DNA of 64,000 bases, from contig CM060732.1 of NCBI GenBank assembly GCA_030704615.1, positions 9,052,001-9,116,000 of the forward strand. Reading direction: 5' to 3'. The DNA is from Takakia lepidozioides (Eukaryota; Streptophyta; Takakiopsida; Takakiales; Takakiaceae). The notes beneath the pieces were generated by a model, which had not been told where the DNA came from, ran no database searches, and saw only the letters and a program-made list of their open reading frames with translations. This document shows positions 23,601 through 35,994 of this stretch, piece by piece (the stretch's first letter is position 1; the number at the start of each line of letters is the position of its first letter). The translations under genes were made by a program, and so were the position numbers.

Positions 23601-24581
23601 GAACTCTTTAGTTGGGAAGGAGGTTCAACTCTCTTTTTCGTTTTCTATCAGTTCTTGAAAGTCCAATTGCCCACATGAAGAGCGTTGGCATGCTTGGTTG
23701 TATATCGCAACTGGTATTGTCGTTCTTCGAGGATGACATCAGCTGACACTCCCAGTGCCGTTGATGTCTCTTTCTATGTCTCTTTCTATGGCCCTCTCTC
23801 TGCTTGGCTAGGAAGGTGATGATGTCCTGTGATAGTTATACAAGTTAGTGTTATGCTCCGTTGTGCTTTTCAGAGGGAACAACACCGGAGAGGTTGAGTA
23901 CAGGGCATGTAGCGATTGCATCGTCAGTGTCCAAGGTCATTGCGTCCACTCTCACCTATCCTCACGAGGTGTGTTCTCCTACCCTCATAGACTTGCATGT
24001 TTCTGCTCCCAGATAACTTTCTTGTATGGGCAGCTTGCACATGTAACGGCATGCTGCCCATCTTAGCTAACTTGTGATGATCATCACAAATTTGTGCCAA
24101 TTGTGGCACTCTGAAGTTTCCTTTGTTATTTTTGGGCTCTTGGTTCCTTTAGCTTGATGAGTACTCTGTATGGTAGGTGGTACGATCAAGACTGCAAGAG
24201 CAAGGACACTCTAAGCTGGTGCAGCTGAGGTACACAGGTGTATTGGATTGTATTAGGAAAATATCAATGGAGGAAGGCGTTGCAGGATACTATCGTGGCT
24301 GTGCTACCAACTTGATGAGAACCACTCCTGCAGCTGTCATCACTTTCACAAGCTTTGAGCTAATTTTGAGGCATTTGCAAACCATCTTTCCTCCAAAGCA
24401 TGTCAATGCCAAGTCTCAACCAGGACCGTCAGGAAATGCTCCTGAGGAAGTAACAGAGCAGCAAAGTGAAAGCATGCCACTCCCACCTGCCGACAATGAG
24501 CCGGTATTCAAGCAGCATCGTGGTGCTTCCAACAACGGTTTGTCTCTCTCCCACAATGATTCTTTACCAGCAAGACGATGA
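17671..24581 (+). CDS. Mitochondrial carrier family protein, NAD+ transporter type (NDT1/NDT2-like), nine exons
   Basis: Nine exons can be traced with GT-AG borders: 17671-17746, 18364-18459, 18773-18879, 21846-21909, 22513-22649, 22935-23029, 23232-23320, 23874-23968 and 24177-24581. They total 1164 nt in frame, giving 387 residues. Three carrier signatures are present, one per repeat: [22 protein letters not shown] and YPHEVVRSRLQ. Other landmarks are [60 protein letters not shown] and [25 protein letters not shown]. The tryptophan in NPLWVVK and the [17 protein letters not shown] block are typical of plant NDT carriers, which exchange NAD+ for AMP/ADP across inner mitochondrial or plastid membranes. 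The C-terminal ~60 residues are polar and extend beyond the usual carrier core. No frameshift or stop is seen. The start at 17671 is the first ATG of the exon; a folate or pyrimidine carrier is the main alternative. Confidence 0.9.
18880..21845. other. Large intron 3 (~3 kb) of the carrier gene
   Basis: It begins directly with a (TC)n run (18880-18915, also rich in CTGTCTCT) and ends TTTGCAG. It contains a 5'-truncated LINE (20507-21342). From 18916 to 20470 I see no gene, only repeated short segments such as CTTGATTAGCTCTACTCTG and AGCTCTACTCTGGGGA (19560-19690), which suggest old duplication. From 21343 to 21845 nothing is recognised. Confidence 0.75.
20507..21342 (+). mobile_element. 5'-truncated LINE in intron 3 of the carrier gene
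   Basis: The sequence matches, on the opposite strand, the LINE at 59.1-63.3 kb: [29 protein letters not shown] and the zinc-knuckle region [25 protein letters not shown], then the 3' end CCCGCGCGC-type block with TGGCCACAAAGC and a (TC)n tail at 21325-21342. It is preceded by a (CT)n(TA)n run at 20480-20506, so the insertion sits in a microsatellite. It is in the same sense as the carrier gene. Frame breaks occur near 20910, so it is inactive. Confidence 0.78.
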
Positions 24582-25565
24582 ATAATTGCATCTGATAATT
24601 GCAATCAAATGCAAGATTAGTTAGTTCAATAACAGCCATCAGAATCTGTCACAGCTTGAGTGGCACAATTAAACATCTCCAGATTCTGGAATTGAATAGT
24701 GGTTCAACAAGTGCCGTGCCTCTCTCAACTGCACTGCAATTGTCATATTGCCCAGTTTCTTCTGAATTTGAGGCTGTTGATGTGATTTCCATTATTTAGA
24801 TCTGTATACAATTCTGAATATTCAGTCCTGGAGATATTGCTGATGATCACTTAGAAATGTGCTCTATAGCATGACCTGAACTGCCAAGCAGCTTTATAGG
24901 TAGTCTTGGCCTAAAAGTCCACCTGAATTTTTCTATGACTAGCAGGTTTTGCAGCACAAAATGCAGGAACCTTCAAAGACGTATTTTGTGCCTGGATGAG
25001 GTTTGCCTCTCCTCACAAGGCATGGCTTAAGCTAGGGGTGCGCAGCTCAGGAAATAGCATCAATGCAAAAGCAGAGACAAAGGTACCCATAGAGGAACAA
25101 TTCACAATGTCATGAATGTCAAGCATGCAAGAGAAACAACACATCCACAAAGCTGTAGAGCCACAGGTACACCAGGCTGTACATATGAGAAGTGGATCTT
25201 TTGACTCCAGGTGAGAGTGACCATATATCCAAACCCTAGGTTGAGATGAGCCACCACCTGGCAGCTTAACATAGGTCAACCAAATTCCCCTGCATCTTGG
25301 CCATTGAAGCTTGAAAGGTTGGAATGAAGCCAGCTTCATTCCACGGTTAGCTGTACGGTGAGAAGACACCAGCCGAAACCGGCATAACTAGGAGCCACTA
25401 GGAGCCACTTTGCCTCATGACTACTGACCCCTTTTGGGAGTGGGCCGATAGCTGTACACAACATGTGACAGGCCAGGTATAATGGCCTAACCCTTGTCTT
25501 CTACTAAAGGCCTAGGATGAATCCTGACAGGTACATAATGATAAAGCAGATTCTAAGGCTAGGGG
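24582..25565. other. Carrier 3' UTR and intergenic sequence
   Basis: After the stop codon there is ordinary mixed sequence that probably includes the 3' UTR and polyadenylation region. No other gene is recognised; the open frame at 25013-25369 (minus) has no recognisable domain. Confidence 0.45.
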
Positions 25566-25955
25566 ATTATGGGCCATCACTTATGTGAAGACGTCCTCCC
25601 CTTCGCAAACCGGAGCTCCTGCGAGGGAAAATATAAGAAAGTTATCCCGCCGTTCATCATCGGTCGGGTGAAAAACCTCTCATGGGAAAACTTAGTGGGA
25701 CGTAATCCATGATGAGGAAAATCTTACGCAATGAACAAGTTGGAATACCATGTTATACTAACTAGACTTCAAATAAACACATGATTGTGAACTAAAACGA
25801 AGACTAGAGGATTAGAAATTCAGCCAAGCCTACACTGAAATTCCAAAAGAATTCAGAAGACCAGATCCTCCTTCTAAGACTTCTAAGTCCAAATTACTGC
25901 CTCAAGGATCAGATTCCTTCATTGCATGCAAACCTGTGAAGCCTTAACACAAGCC
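25566..25955 (-). mobile_element. Ty3-type untranslated remnant
   Basis: The stretch starts with GGGCCATCAC and continues with CGGAGCTCCTGCGAGGGAAAA and CATGGGAAAAC. This repeats the order found at 26381-26580 (GGGCCATCAC, GAGCTCCGCGAAGGAAAA, CAAGGGAAAAC), directly inside the LTR-like repeat. It is therefore the 3' untranslated part of a related, otherwise lost retroelement copy. Confidence 0.5.
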
Positions 25956-26389
25956 TGAAGCATATACTCATTTCCTCTCAAGAAGCAAGGTTTCACAGCA
26001 AAAGGGTGAGCGGAAAGAGCAGGCAACGTGCGAGAGGAGGATCAAACACACGGATCTGACGCAAAGCAGCTCTCAGTACACCAATTTCACATATACACTA
26101 ACACCCGAGTACACCGCCCCGACCTTGTGTCAGGGCGCCGTCTTTATACAAAAGACCTAGCTTCAGTTGCCCGCCGCGTGATGAGGCGTCACAAGCCAAA
26201 ACCCACGGCGCCGTTTTATCACCTTAGATTAGATGAAGGCCAGGATGTGGCCACCAGCCAAAATAACCCTAACCTAGATATCATTGTAACGGTTTAACGG
26301 CATTATATGCCAAAAAATTATACTATGGATGTGTATCGCCGTTTTGGATGAAACGGGTCATTTCTAGCCTAGCCAAATATGGGCCATCA
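25956..26389 (-). repeat. LTR-like repeat, copy 1 (~434 bp)
   Basis: It begins near TGAAGCATATACTC and ends GGGCCATCA, fitting TG...CA. It is closely matched by 56569-57017 in the same orientation; shared blocks include AAGCAAGGTTTCACAGC, GAGAGGAGGATCAAACACAC and GTCAGGGCGCCGTCTTTATA. It lies left of a minus-strand Ty3 pol region, so here it would be the 3' LTR. Exact borders are uncertain because similarity extends a few bases left of TG. Confidence 0.6.
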
Positions 26390-28697
26390 CATCTGTGAAG
26401 CCTACCTCCCACGAAAAATCTTGAGCTCCGCGAAGGAAAACAAATAATAAGGAAATATCACCCTCCACTGCTGGGTAAAAAAACTACCAAGGGAAAACCT
26501 GGCACCTGCAAGTTGGACCGAGGACAAAACCCTTGGCTAGGAAAACCGTTCAGGGAGTACAGATGGTGATATACCATGAAACTAAAATGTTTTCCAAATC
26601 CTAGAGAGGTCAAGTCATAGGACCCCAAGAGTCACCATCTGCAAATTAAGACTAAGCCGCTGAGAAGATGATCAAGTTGAAGTAGATCGGCTAATAAGAT
26701 CAAGACATCACCCCACCGTGCGCCCCTCCACATTGATACATGTAAGATAAAAAACTAGCTCAGAATGCACCAACTCTGTCAAGGAAACAAGTGTATCCCG
26801 CACTATAATGTTAGAGCCTTGTGGAAGAAGGAGAGCACGTCGCCCACGTAAAATCTGATAGATCAAGTATGGACCGTCGATCTTGAGCTTAGATTCATGC
26901 TTGCCATGCTGTAATCGAACGCACACGGTCTGTCCCACCTGAAACAGGTTAGAATACTTGACACGCTTGTTAAAATTACGGGTATGGGTTTAGACTGAGC
27001 CTTACCAATGTTCGTTTTGGCATCATGGATAGACACCGCATGCCCGAGCATGAAGATCCTCAACAAATGTATCAATGATCAACCGGATCAGCAACAGTAG
27101 AGATAAGAGGGGTAGAATGCAAAAGAGAAACACACTTGCGACCATACAACAACTCAAAATGAATCTTCTTGGGGCTAGCATGCACGGCGGTGCAATAAGC
27201 AAAGAGAATAGGGGGAAGAAATGTATCTCACTCCCTGGTAAGTGCGCCATTCTTCTCCAACATTCGGCAAAGAGTTTGGTTGAAGCGTTCCGTAAGGCTA
27301 TTGGTCTGGGGATAGTATGGGGCTGTCGTGGAATGCTTAACACCGAAATTGAAGCAAACCACCGTGAGGAGCTGGTTACAAAACTCCTTGCCCTGATCCG
27401 TTAGTATCTCCCAAGGACACCCATATCGCATAAGGATATCATTGAAGAAGAACCGAGCTACAACATCACTAGCCTTGGAACGCAAAGGCCGGACTTCTAT
27501 CACTTAGTCAAGTAGTCGGTAGCAACACAAAGGCTTCGACCCTTTGATGTGAGTGCGAGGGGTCCTACTAAGTCAATGCCAACACGAGCAAAAGCATGGG
27601 TGACAGGCAAAGGCTGCAGCTCATACAAGATCCAGGCCCTAGGGAGAGCAATGTTAGCACGACAACCTTCACACTTAGAGATGAACTCCGTGACGTCACA
27701 GTGAATGCCCAGCCAATAGTAAGCCTCTTGGATGCGGGCCACAGTTTTCTTGATACCAAGGTGATCTGCATACAAGGAACAATGAAATCGCTCCAATAAA
27801 GCATTCAGCTGGCTCCATGGTGGCACCTCCAAATAGCATGGCACTCCCCCTCTAGTGAGTTCCTTGAAAAGCTAATCACCCATGAAACGGTGAGTAGACA
27901 CATGATAGAGAATTTGTTTACGCAAGGACTCGGAAATGCCTACTGGTGAACGCCTTGATTGGCATCGCTGGAGTAGCGCAACATGTAGCTGATCATCCAA
28001 GACTGCATAAGAGGTAGACAATGGCTTTTTAGAGAAGGTGGTCTGGAGTGCCTACACCTATGATCTCCAGCCATGGATACCTTCACCTCATATGTTACTA
28101 CTCATGGACAGGCAAATCAGGCCTTGAGGCTCAAGCCAATAGTCACACCGGACTGCAGCAGCTGAATCACAAGAAAGAGAAGAGCTGAAACACAACAAGG
28201 AATTTCCACCAAACCATCTGAATTCCCTCTAAGCGATAAATCCACCACACATACTAACACACGAATAAATCAACCAGGATCATCAAGAAGGCTAGACCAG
28301 CCCCAAGCAGCCAATATGCCATTGGAATCCAAGGGAGGGGTGTTGATCAGCACAAAGAAGGTTGAGAATAGGGGCAGGATCAGGAGGAGGGGCTACATCA
28401 GCAGCAGCAAGGTCATCCAAGGTGAGCATAGGCCTGCTGACATGAGGATCAACCCGTGTAAGCGCATCAGCAGTTGTGTTTTCCTTGCCATTCTTGTAGA
28501 CTATATCCATGTCAAATTCTTGCAGGTACATAGCCCATCTAACAAGTCCCATGAAGTTCCCTTGGCTTAACAAGAGCCTTAAGTGGAAGATGATCAGTCT
28601 CTACCACAAACCGGCTGCCATGTAAATATTGCCTGAAATGCTTCAAACCAAATACTAGGGCCAGACCCTCCTTATCAGATATGGATTAGTTCCTTTC
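26390..28697 (-). mobile_element. Ty3 retrotransposon pol remnant (integrase and RNase H)
   Basis: Read on the minus strand: RNase H end (28573-28292: LVRWAMYLQEFDMDIVYKNG, ADALTR), then the integrase zinc domain with HCSLYADHLGIKKTVARIQ and CEGCRAN, the catalytic core with GIDLVGPL, a one-base deletion after DYLTK near 27500, then EILTDQGKEF and YYPQTNSLTERFNQTL (D, D, E), and a C-terminal piece with LKIDGPYLIYQILRGRRA at 26.7-26.94 kb. Frames between 27.0 and 27.2 kb and 27.9-28.3 kb are broken. The element is interrupted at 28697 by the left end of Mutator-like copy A inside RNase H; its RT and Gag parts are not found immediately beyond copy A. Confidence 0.78.
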
Positions 28698-28880
28698 CAA
28701 CGACGCTACCGCGTGAGCCTGGCGCGTGAGCGTGTGAGCGTACGCTCACACAACGATGACGTGGCATGAGCCTACACTCACGCAGCTGACATGGCGCTGA
28801 TGCTGACGTGGCGTGAGCCTGGTCGAGGTCATGCCACGTCACCACAAAGAAGGTGGGCCTATAACCGTGGGGCCCCCAAC
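28698..28880. repeat. Copy A left terminal/subterminal repeats
   Basis: The terminus is followed by repeated motifs CGCGTGAGC, GTGAGCCT and TGACGTGGC(A/G)TGAGCCT, some inverted (CTCACGC). The same set recurs at 38957-39130 and inverted at 49860-49943. Clustering of short direct and inverted motifs just inside the ends suggests transposase binding sites. Confidence 0.65.
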
Positions 28881-28938
28881 TGCTAATTTCACCACATGAA
28901 GGTGAAACGGATGAAGGGTTTCGGGCTTTCTTGGAGTT

Positions 28939-29060
28939 CAACCTTCTGTTAACAGGAGCTTCATTTCACGATGTTGTTTTCTTAGAACTAAAATCAACCT
29001 TGTGTCGGCACAAGGGGGATTTGGAAAACTCCAAGTAAACCTTGTGTTAACACGAGGTTG
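28939..29060. repeat. Left palindrome array of copy A (three units)
   Basis: Units at 28939-28962, 28995-29018 and 29037-29060 have the CAACCTTGTGT-type arm paired with ACACGAGGTTG-type arms around a 2-bp centre. The last two are 42 bp apart. The first spacing (56 bp) carries a hybrid junction: unit 1 is followed by the right arm and spacer of unit 4 of copy B (CGATGTTGTTTTC), showing that about three units were deleted. The array lies 3' of the transposase gene. Confidence 0.8.
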
Positions 29061-29262
29061 ATTTGATCATCTGTCTATCTGAGGTAGTTTCTTGTGCTTG
29101 CTAATGAAAACAGAATGACAAACCAATGCGACAAATGCATTGACCCACGCATAGCAAAGATGTTAGACGACATACATTGAGAGACACTGGACTGGAACAG
29201 TCATTCCATTACAAGTTGTAGTCAAGGAAAACACAGATTTCGGAGTGTCAAGTGCATGCTTT

Positions 29263-32200
29263 CTATGGGCTTGTATCCCGCTGTAGAAGTATGTTGACTT
29301 CGTTGAAACTCATAGTGGCTTGGTGAATGAAGAAGTCCCGCTTTGGATCACAAACCATCCTTCTCAAGAAGACGAAGTAAAGGTGTTTGCACGGTATGAA
29401 CTTCCCTCTCTTTCCCAAACTACTTGAAAGCATACCAACAAAATCAAGTCATGTACAATTGGGAAAATTGGAAACAGTGATGTCGTACGTCTTGTCCTGC
29501 AGCGGAGATGCGAATGAGATCATGGTGAAGACCCGACCATACCCTGGATCAGGCACTTCCATTGTTCCCGCAACACGAGCATGAAGCATTTTCGCGGACT
29601 CGATTTTGCCATAGTGTTCTGCGGTTGGAGGGAATCGTCAAACCAGCTTCCCATTCCGTCTGGTTGGCCACAAGTGAGCGTCAGGCGGAGGTACCCGTGA
29701 ACCGCTTGTACTTGAAGCACCTTCATGTGTAATGGAATGTCTGGCTAGGGAGAAACCGGCCTCTTCCAGCATTACGATCTCTTGGTGAGTGAGACATGTG
29801 CCCATCTTCACAGGCCACACGGTTGGTGGAGTAGGCTTCCTCACCACGGAGGGCCTCACTGTCCCACGCACATATCTCCCGCAATCGTCAGCGCAAAACC
29901 AGAACTTGTGGTTCTTTGCCTCTCCTTGGCCGTTAGGGAGAAACAAACCAGTGAATATAGGAGCTGCAGTGCGTTCTTTCCCTATGGATATTAATGATGT
30001 ACATTTTTCATGATTGGTGGCCCTGATCACCGCGCATTTAACACGCGATCCAGCACTTGTGCGTTCTATATGTCAAACCTCGTCCAAGCACATGGACTCT
30101 ATTACATGCGGCACCACGTTTTGGTCTTCAACCATTGCAGTGACAATGCTTGATGTAGGGGTCCGGTCTGGGGCAGAATGGCCCTCACCTGTGGATGTTC
30201 CACAATTCCATCTCTGATCCAAGGGAACACGTGGCATTGAGAAGTTGACCCGGTCCGCCCTATGGGAATCTGCATCCGATCCGGGAGGGGTATCCAATTT
30301 CCGTTTGCAAGCCCCGAATCTCTCTTCGCCTTCCAGATGGGGAACTCTTCCCACGAGAGGGGTGCCATCTGCACATATGCTCACTGCCCGCGCTATTTTG
30401 CTGGGATCCCCCGATCTTTGGGCTGCCCACAACATCAACTCGCTCCTGTCTGGGCCTTTGCCTCCAAGGCCACCCCTCAAGAATGACCTGTATCTGGTTT
30501 GCTGCTGCAGAGCACGGATAAGGTCATCGGCCGTAGCCGCATACAAATCTCTTCCCTTTTGCTGCAACCACGCATTGTGCACTGTCTCCGCTAGATTGCA
30601 AGACGACATGTCCGCCATCTCCTCAATGGACATATGCTGCAAGGCAAAAAAACACAAAGCCGATATTAGGATGGGACCCTGAAAGATATATCCGAAGCAC
30701 CCAAAGGAAGGTGAATGCAAACCGCTCACCGTTGTCATGGCCGCTCCCCACTGTCGGTAACGGAAGTGCCAAAATGCGAACCAGTATTCGCTTCCCCCAT
30801 AGTTTTGGCGTCTTTGTATTGTTTGCACAGTTGACGATGCATACTCTGCATATCTGGCTTGATGTCTGCCTTTGTGTGTTTGTCCAGGGATTGTGTCCAA
30901 TGGAAAAGACACGTACGTTCTCTTCCAGGCATTGGCACTTTTGGATCTCCCGTCCCGAATACAATGCAGACAGCGTTGAAGTTAGCTTGAGCACTGTCGG
31001 CCATAAAACCAACAAAATTGGGAGATGGGAGACCATTGGAGGCCATAACACGAATGAGAGCTTCCCACATGAGGTGATATGAATTTGTGTCCTCTGACTG
31101 CATGTCACACACTGCAATTGTCATGACACGCTGGTACACAGGGTCGTAAACATGACATGCCATTGTGGTCCAGTCTTTAACCCTCTTAACGTGATCGAAC
31201 ACAAGGAAGCAGTTGCCTAGATCGCCACCATTCTGCATACGTTTAACTAGGCTGACGCCGCTGCCCTCACCTTTTGTAAACATTTTGAACAAGAAAACTT
31301 TCCTGGCTCCTTGCCCCGGGAAAACGTTGTCTTGGATGTAGTCGTACATGCTCCTTTTCTTCAAATCCATAATATTGTCCATATAACCTCGGCTCCCAAA
31401 GCCCATTCTTAAAGTGTTCACCTGATTCCTAATGTTTGGAGAAGTCAAAGTTGAGAAATGGTCCATAACAGTGTCCAAAGCTGGTCCCTCCAATTTTCCT
31501 CCAACCGAATCCGATGCACACAAAATACGGCTTTCCAGAAAGGACTTGCTCGCCCCCATGGCAATTGCAGATGTGGTTCCAGTTGGATTGGTATCCAACT
31601 CTTGCCTTATCAAACGCGAGACTGTCTCAACGCTCTCCCTGTAATCCCCCTTGGACACAGGGTGGTTGTGAAAACCGAAATGGACACAGGCTCTAGTCAG
31701 GGTTTTGAATCGATGCACCACATAGTACATTCTGGCGCCACACATTGTAAGGCAGCAAGGTGGTACCCTACAGAACTTGCACACAAAAGTGTTACTGTAT
31801 GGTGGTGTCACACCAAGCTTGAATGGATTCTCACTGACACCATCCCATTCGCTTTGGTTTTGCACACCCGACAATGCGAAGTGTCTGCATTTCATGTTCT
31901 CGCATTTCAGGTGCCCATTACAGACTGTTCGCCTGAATATGAGGTTGTCATGGTTGTGAATATTGGAGGTTTTTGTGCGGCACCAAGGGTGCCCATCGTG
32001 CTTTTTGTCCATTCCTTCCATGAGACTGGAAATGCCCCCCACGCGACCAGGAGGAGGCAGCTCGAAAACAGTATTACCAGCAAAAGATTCCGGCAAGAAT
32101 GCCACCCTCTGAACATTGAAAGTGCTCCAGTCGATCCCCTCAACTCACTCTTGAATCCTGCCATCCCACCCATGGCTTTCAGTTTAGGAATGACACTGGT

Positions 32201-32680
32201 GATCTCCTCCACATCTGCTTCCTGATGTAGACATGGCTGATCCACTGGCGGTATTTCACAGGCGTCATCGGAGGATGAGTCCGAAAGCTCAACTACAGTG
32301 TTAACGGTACTTGACTCCTTCTTGACAACCACGGGTGTTTTCTCTTGGGCCACAGATGCTGTCGTGCCAGGAGTAACGAACGATCCTGCAGACGGTCTCC
32401 GAGGAGCATTGAGCACCCTGTATCTGCCTGGTCACTCTCCATTGTGTGTGGTTGGTGCAGTATGCGAAGGTTTCTGGAACGCGTACTTGAGCAATTTTCC
32501 ATTGGCATCGTACACTTCCCTTTCAAGGAATAGAGTTCCATTTTCCAACCGAAACTGCGTTGCGAGCACGTGTTCATGCACCACCGCAAAACCGTCATCT
32601 TCCACCTCGTAAGAAAAGGGGACAGGGTGGTCCTCACTAAAGAAGTCCGCGTCAAGGGAGCCCATGGGCTGGGAGGCCAT
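29263..32680 (-). pseudogene. Mutator-like DDE transposase with SWIM zinc finger (copy A)
   Basis: The start ATG is at 32680 (MASQPMGSLDADFF). An acidic Ser-rich linker (VVELSDSSSDD) follows a frameshift near 32430, then IPKLKAMGGMAGFKSEL, an N-terminal Cys/His region (NGHLKCENMKCRHFALSG, CKFCRVPPCC), FGFHNHPVSKGDYRES, and a DDE-like core with VFDHVKRVKDW, VYDPVYQRVMTIAVCDMQSED, FVGFMADSAQANFNAV and ERTCLFHWTQSL. A small intron (about 30640-30731) precedes MSIEEMADM, and the C-terminus has FTGLFLPNGQ, FWFCADDC, PPTVWPV and the SWIM motif CTCPNF...CKHLYFVFLRR. A ~76-bp deletion near 30789 and a frameshift near 32105 break the gene. The CxxH after the second Asp and the 9-bp duplication of copy B support Mutator superfamily. 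It would cut and join element ends. Confidence 0.75.
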
Positions 32681-33370
32681 CTGTCAATGTTGCTTCAAAA
32701 CGCACAGTTCAGAGTCCGACGTTGCTTCTGATTGCAGATTGTACTAGAGCGGAGTTTTTTGGCTGTATAGAAGACGTCCTTACACACAATTGTAGGTGTC
32801 GCTCTCGCATGCAGGCCTCCTAATGCGGTTCGGCACATCATAGAAATGTGTCCCCATGCGAACCAAGTGGATGGTCGCAGAGTGCCCAAATGCGGAGTGG
32901 ATAATGTCAGCCCTAATCAAAGAATCCAACTGTTTTCTCACAGGTGCCCCACCAGTGCATTGGACAACCAACTTAGCAAGAATGACTGACAGAGCCGCCA
33001 TTTGCCTGTCATGTCAGAGATTCCAGATGAGATGCCCATTTCCATTCAATTTTAACGGCACCTGCACCGCTGTACAACTGTACATACTTCACATTCCTCT
33101 GAAACATCCCAAAAGCTATTACTCAACAATGAACTTTTTCGGATGAGAGGTGGATCCGAACGAATTTCGGTGGATGAGAAAAAAATGATTTCCGGAGATA
33201 TTCATAACGGTTAGATGGACACGTGTTTGCCATGCATGTGGAATGAGTTTGTGGCGCACAGGTCGTTCCGAGCGATCATCTTGGCGTGGAAGGCCTTGCG
33301 ATGAACCCACCGTAGCCCCCTTTTTTCCTTCTTCTCCTTATTGTCCTTACAACCCTGGATTCTGTAGAGA
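32681..33370. promoter_or_regulatory. Divergent intergenic region between transposase and ParB/MTase genes (copy A)
   Basis: About 690 bp separate the transposase start (minus) from the first recognised MTase-gene exon (plus). The equivalent region of copy B is 43094-43714. The two genes diverge, so promoters for both probably lie here. There are no palindromes of the CAACCTTGCGT family inside it. A leader exon may exist around 33240-33310, where both copies conserve ATGCATGTGGAATGAGT. Core promoter elements were not identified. Confidence 0.45.
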
Positions 33371-33623
33371 CGGTGACCACATCCCGAGGGAGAAGAAAAC
33401 GTCGAAGAACACTTTACTTCACATCAAACAAGCAAAGGGTACCTGCTAAGGAGAGGATGAGGAAGGCGAGACGGGAACTTAGAATGGGAGAAGAAACCTC
33501 CGGCGGAGATGAGGACGAACGCCAAAACCCGATTCTGCAACCACCGTTTGGAGAGGAAGGTTGATGTCGACCTCCAAAGTGTATGTTCTGGGCATGAAAC
33601 GAGTGCAGATGCTACACTCGAAT

Positions 33624-34109
33624 CAACCTTGCGTTGACACGAGGTTGATTCGTGTGCCTTTTTTGTTCATTCCCACCAACCCTAAACGCCTGGCAGCCAT
33701 GGAACTGTTGAATGCTCCCGGTGCATCATCAAGTGTCAAGAAGAAACCATAAGTTGCAATGTGCTTTTCCATCTGATTTTTTTGTTTGTTGAACACCAAT
33801 CTGAGAGCTCGACATCAACCTTGCGTCAACGCAAGGTTGATGTCGACCTCCAAATTGTTTATGAAGGTGACATGAAGCAGATTCAGCACTCGAATCAACC
33901 TTGCGTTGACGCGAGGCTGATTTTGATGCCACTCCCAACATCCGAAGTCTCGCACCAGGAACCGCAAAGTAGGGAAAGTCGATTATCTGAAGCCCCCAAA
34001 AGAACCCTGCGTCAACGCAAAGCATTTAGTGGGTCCAATGGACTGTTGCGGTATGCATTTCAGACTAAGCTACATCCCCATCAATCAACCTTGCGTCAAC
34101 GCGAGGTTG
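33624..34109. repeat. Palindrome cluster before the ParB-like exon (copy A)
   Basis: Units at 33624-33647, 33816-33839, 33896-33919, a partial core at 34008-34019, and 34086-34109. The consensus arms are CAACCTTGCGT and ACGCAAGGTTG around CA (or TG). The unit at 33816 extends to a perfect 38-bp palindrome (33809-33846; outer arm TCGACAT). The cluster sits between N-terminal exons and the ParB-like exon, presumably intronic. Confidence 0.88.
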
Positions 34110-35994
34110 ATCCATGGGAGCTCAATCTGTCACTCACAGGGATATTCATTATCTGCAGAGGAAAAGAAAAAAGAAATCCATGGGGGGAGATGCGGCAGTG
34201 GCAGAAGGTGATGGTGAGGAAGAGTCATTTGAGGGACACTATGAAAACAAGGCCGAGGAGGTTATGGGTGGGCAGAAAGTGAACTCCTCGAAGGTGATTC
34301 TGTCGATGGAGGTTCCCGGCGGAAACCTGGTTATCCCACTATGCAGGATGATCTCCATGCCCGTGGTTCGACCCGCATTGAGGAACGACATCACGAAGTT
34401 GAAGAACGATTTTGTTCATGGCTATGTCAAGGGATCTGCAGTGTTCTATGTATCCACTGTGAACACGAAAGGAGAGGAGTGTCTTGTAACAGAGGACATA
34501 GAGCAAAATTGGGATGCATGCTGGCGGGATGTAAACAGGGAGTTCGAGTTCAAGCTGTCCAAAAAGGCCTCCACAAAAGCGTTTATGGGAAAGATATTTT
34601 TTGTTTGGGATGGAAACCATAGACTGCTTGCCTGGATAGATTACATTTCAAGCTTGCACTCGGACGAGATTGAATGGCACTGGAGCGTGGTTTCCATGGT
34701 ACTCGACCACAAAGGACGTGTCACGCAGCTCTTGACAACCATGCACGACATAAACAAGTAAGTTACCAACATTGTTCCTGTTCCGATCTGCGTTTGCACA
34801 ATTAGAAATCATCTTATGAGTTGAAGGTTTTTCCAGGTCCAATGAAACCTCCCATGTGACGACAAATCTCTGCCACACTCTATTCCGTATCCAGAAGATA
34901 GGGCTGATGCCACTGGAGTCATTCACAAACGTGCTCAGTCCTCAGCAGATGAAGAGGTGTGCTAAAAAGAAGACAAGCACATGGTACAGCCTGACAAGGG
35001 AGGCTTTTCTTGACTACATGTACACGGTAAGCTTCTTGACATCTGTTTGATTGTTGTTACTGCAAATTTTATCAAGAAACGACAGTGTTTGATTCTTTCT
35101 CCCTATAATGTATGCAGCAAGAAATAGCAGAAACTGGTTTGAAGGCAAAAGCAGAGTACTATGCTTCCCACACAGAAGAACAGAGGTCTGCAACTGGGCT
35201 TGAGGACATTATGAAATTCGAGATGAACAATTAAAGGAAGAACCTCATGAGTGCGTTTGACAAACAAATCGCGCATAGCAGATCCAAGTCTTGGCACGGA
35301 ATTTCTGGAACAAGTGAAAGCACATTATGACAAGTATGGCTCCAAGCCAGAGATGACCCAAGAGAAACTGCATCGCCTTTCCATTTCAATGGTAGACAAT
35401 GCAACCAAAATCAGGTGGTTGCAGATCTGGAATTCCGATCCACTTGTGAGAGACACCAACATGTTCCCATCTCCTGAGAGGGACTCGAAGACACAAGCAA
35501 TAAAAGTTGTTAGCGACCACACATTCGACCAATGGCTACACAAAGCAACCTTCTGGAGCCAGGTAAGGTTTCCACAAAACCATTTTCAAATGCTTGTGCT
35601 GCTCCGTGCTCTCTCCACAATTCTTATGATCTTTGTTGCTGCAGTTGGAAAAACGAGCGGTGGCTGCACTTGGGGAGTCAATGGCAGACTACAAAATCCA
35701 GATGGCTTGCCCCCGGATCACACTGGAGGCCTATATCAGGAGATGGAAGCTCGGTGTCTGGAATAATTGTTTCTTCAGGGAGTTCGAGAGAGACAAAGGA
35801 ATCTCCAGGTCCTACGAACTCAAAAACCGGTACAACAGCGAGCAAGCAATGAAACGAGTGTTGTACCGGTGTGACCTCCAAGAAACAAATTTGGTACTTG
35901 AAGTGTTTGTGTATTCTTGTGTCGTTTTTTCCATGTAGAACTGCGAATTTGGAGGTTTTGAGGGAGCTCTGAAGGCTCTGGACATGCAGCCGAG

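Noticed and set aside
31458-32225. 255-codon plus-strand open frame
   Set aside because: Antisense shadow of the transposase of copy A; no recognisable protein features.
29263-32680. Transposase as a host FAR1/FHY3-type domesticated gene
   Set aside because: Its presence in two copies inside bounded elements with a 9-bp duplication and with frameshifts argues for transposon-encoded enzymes.
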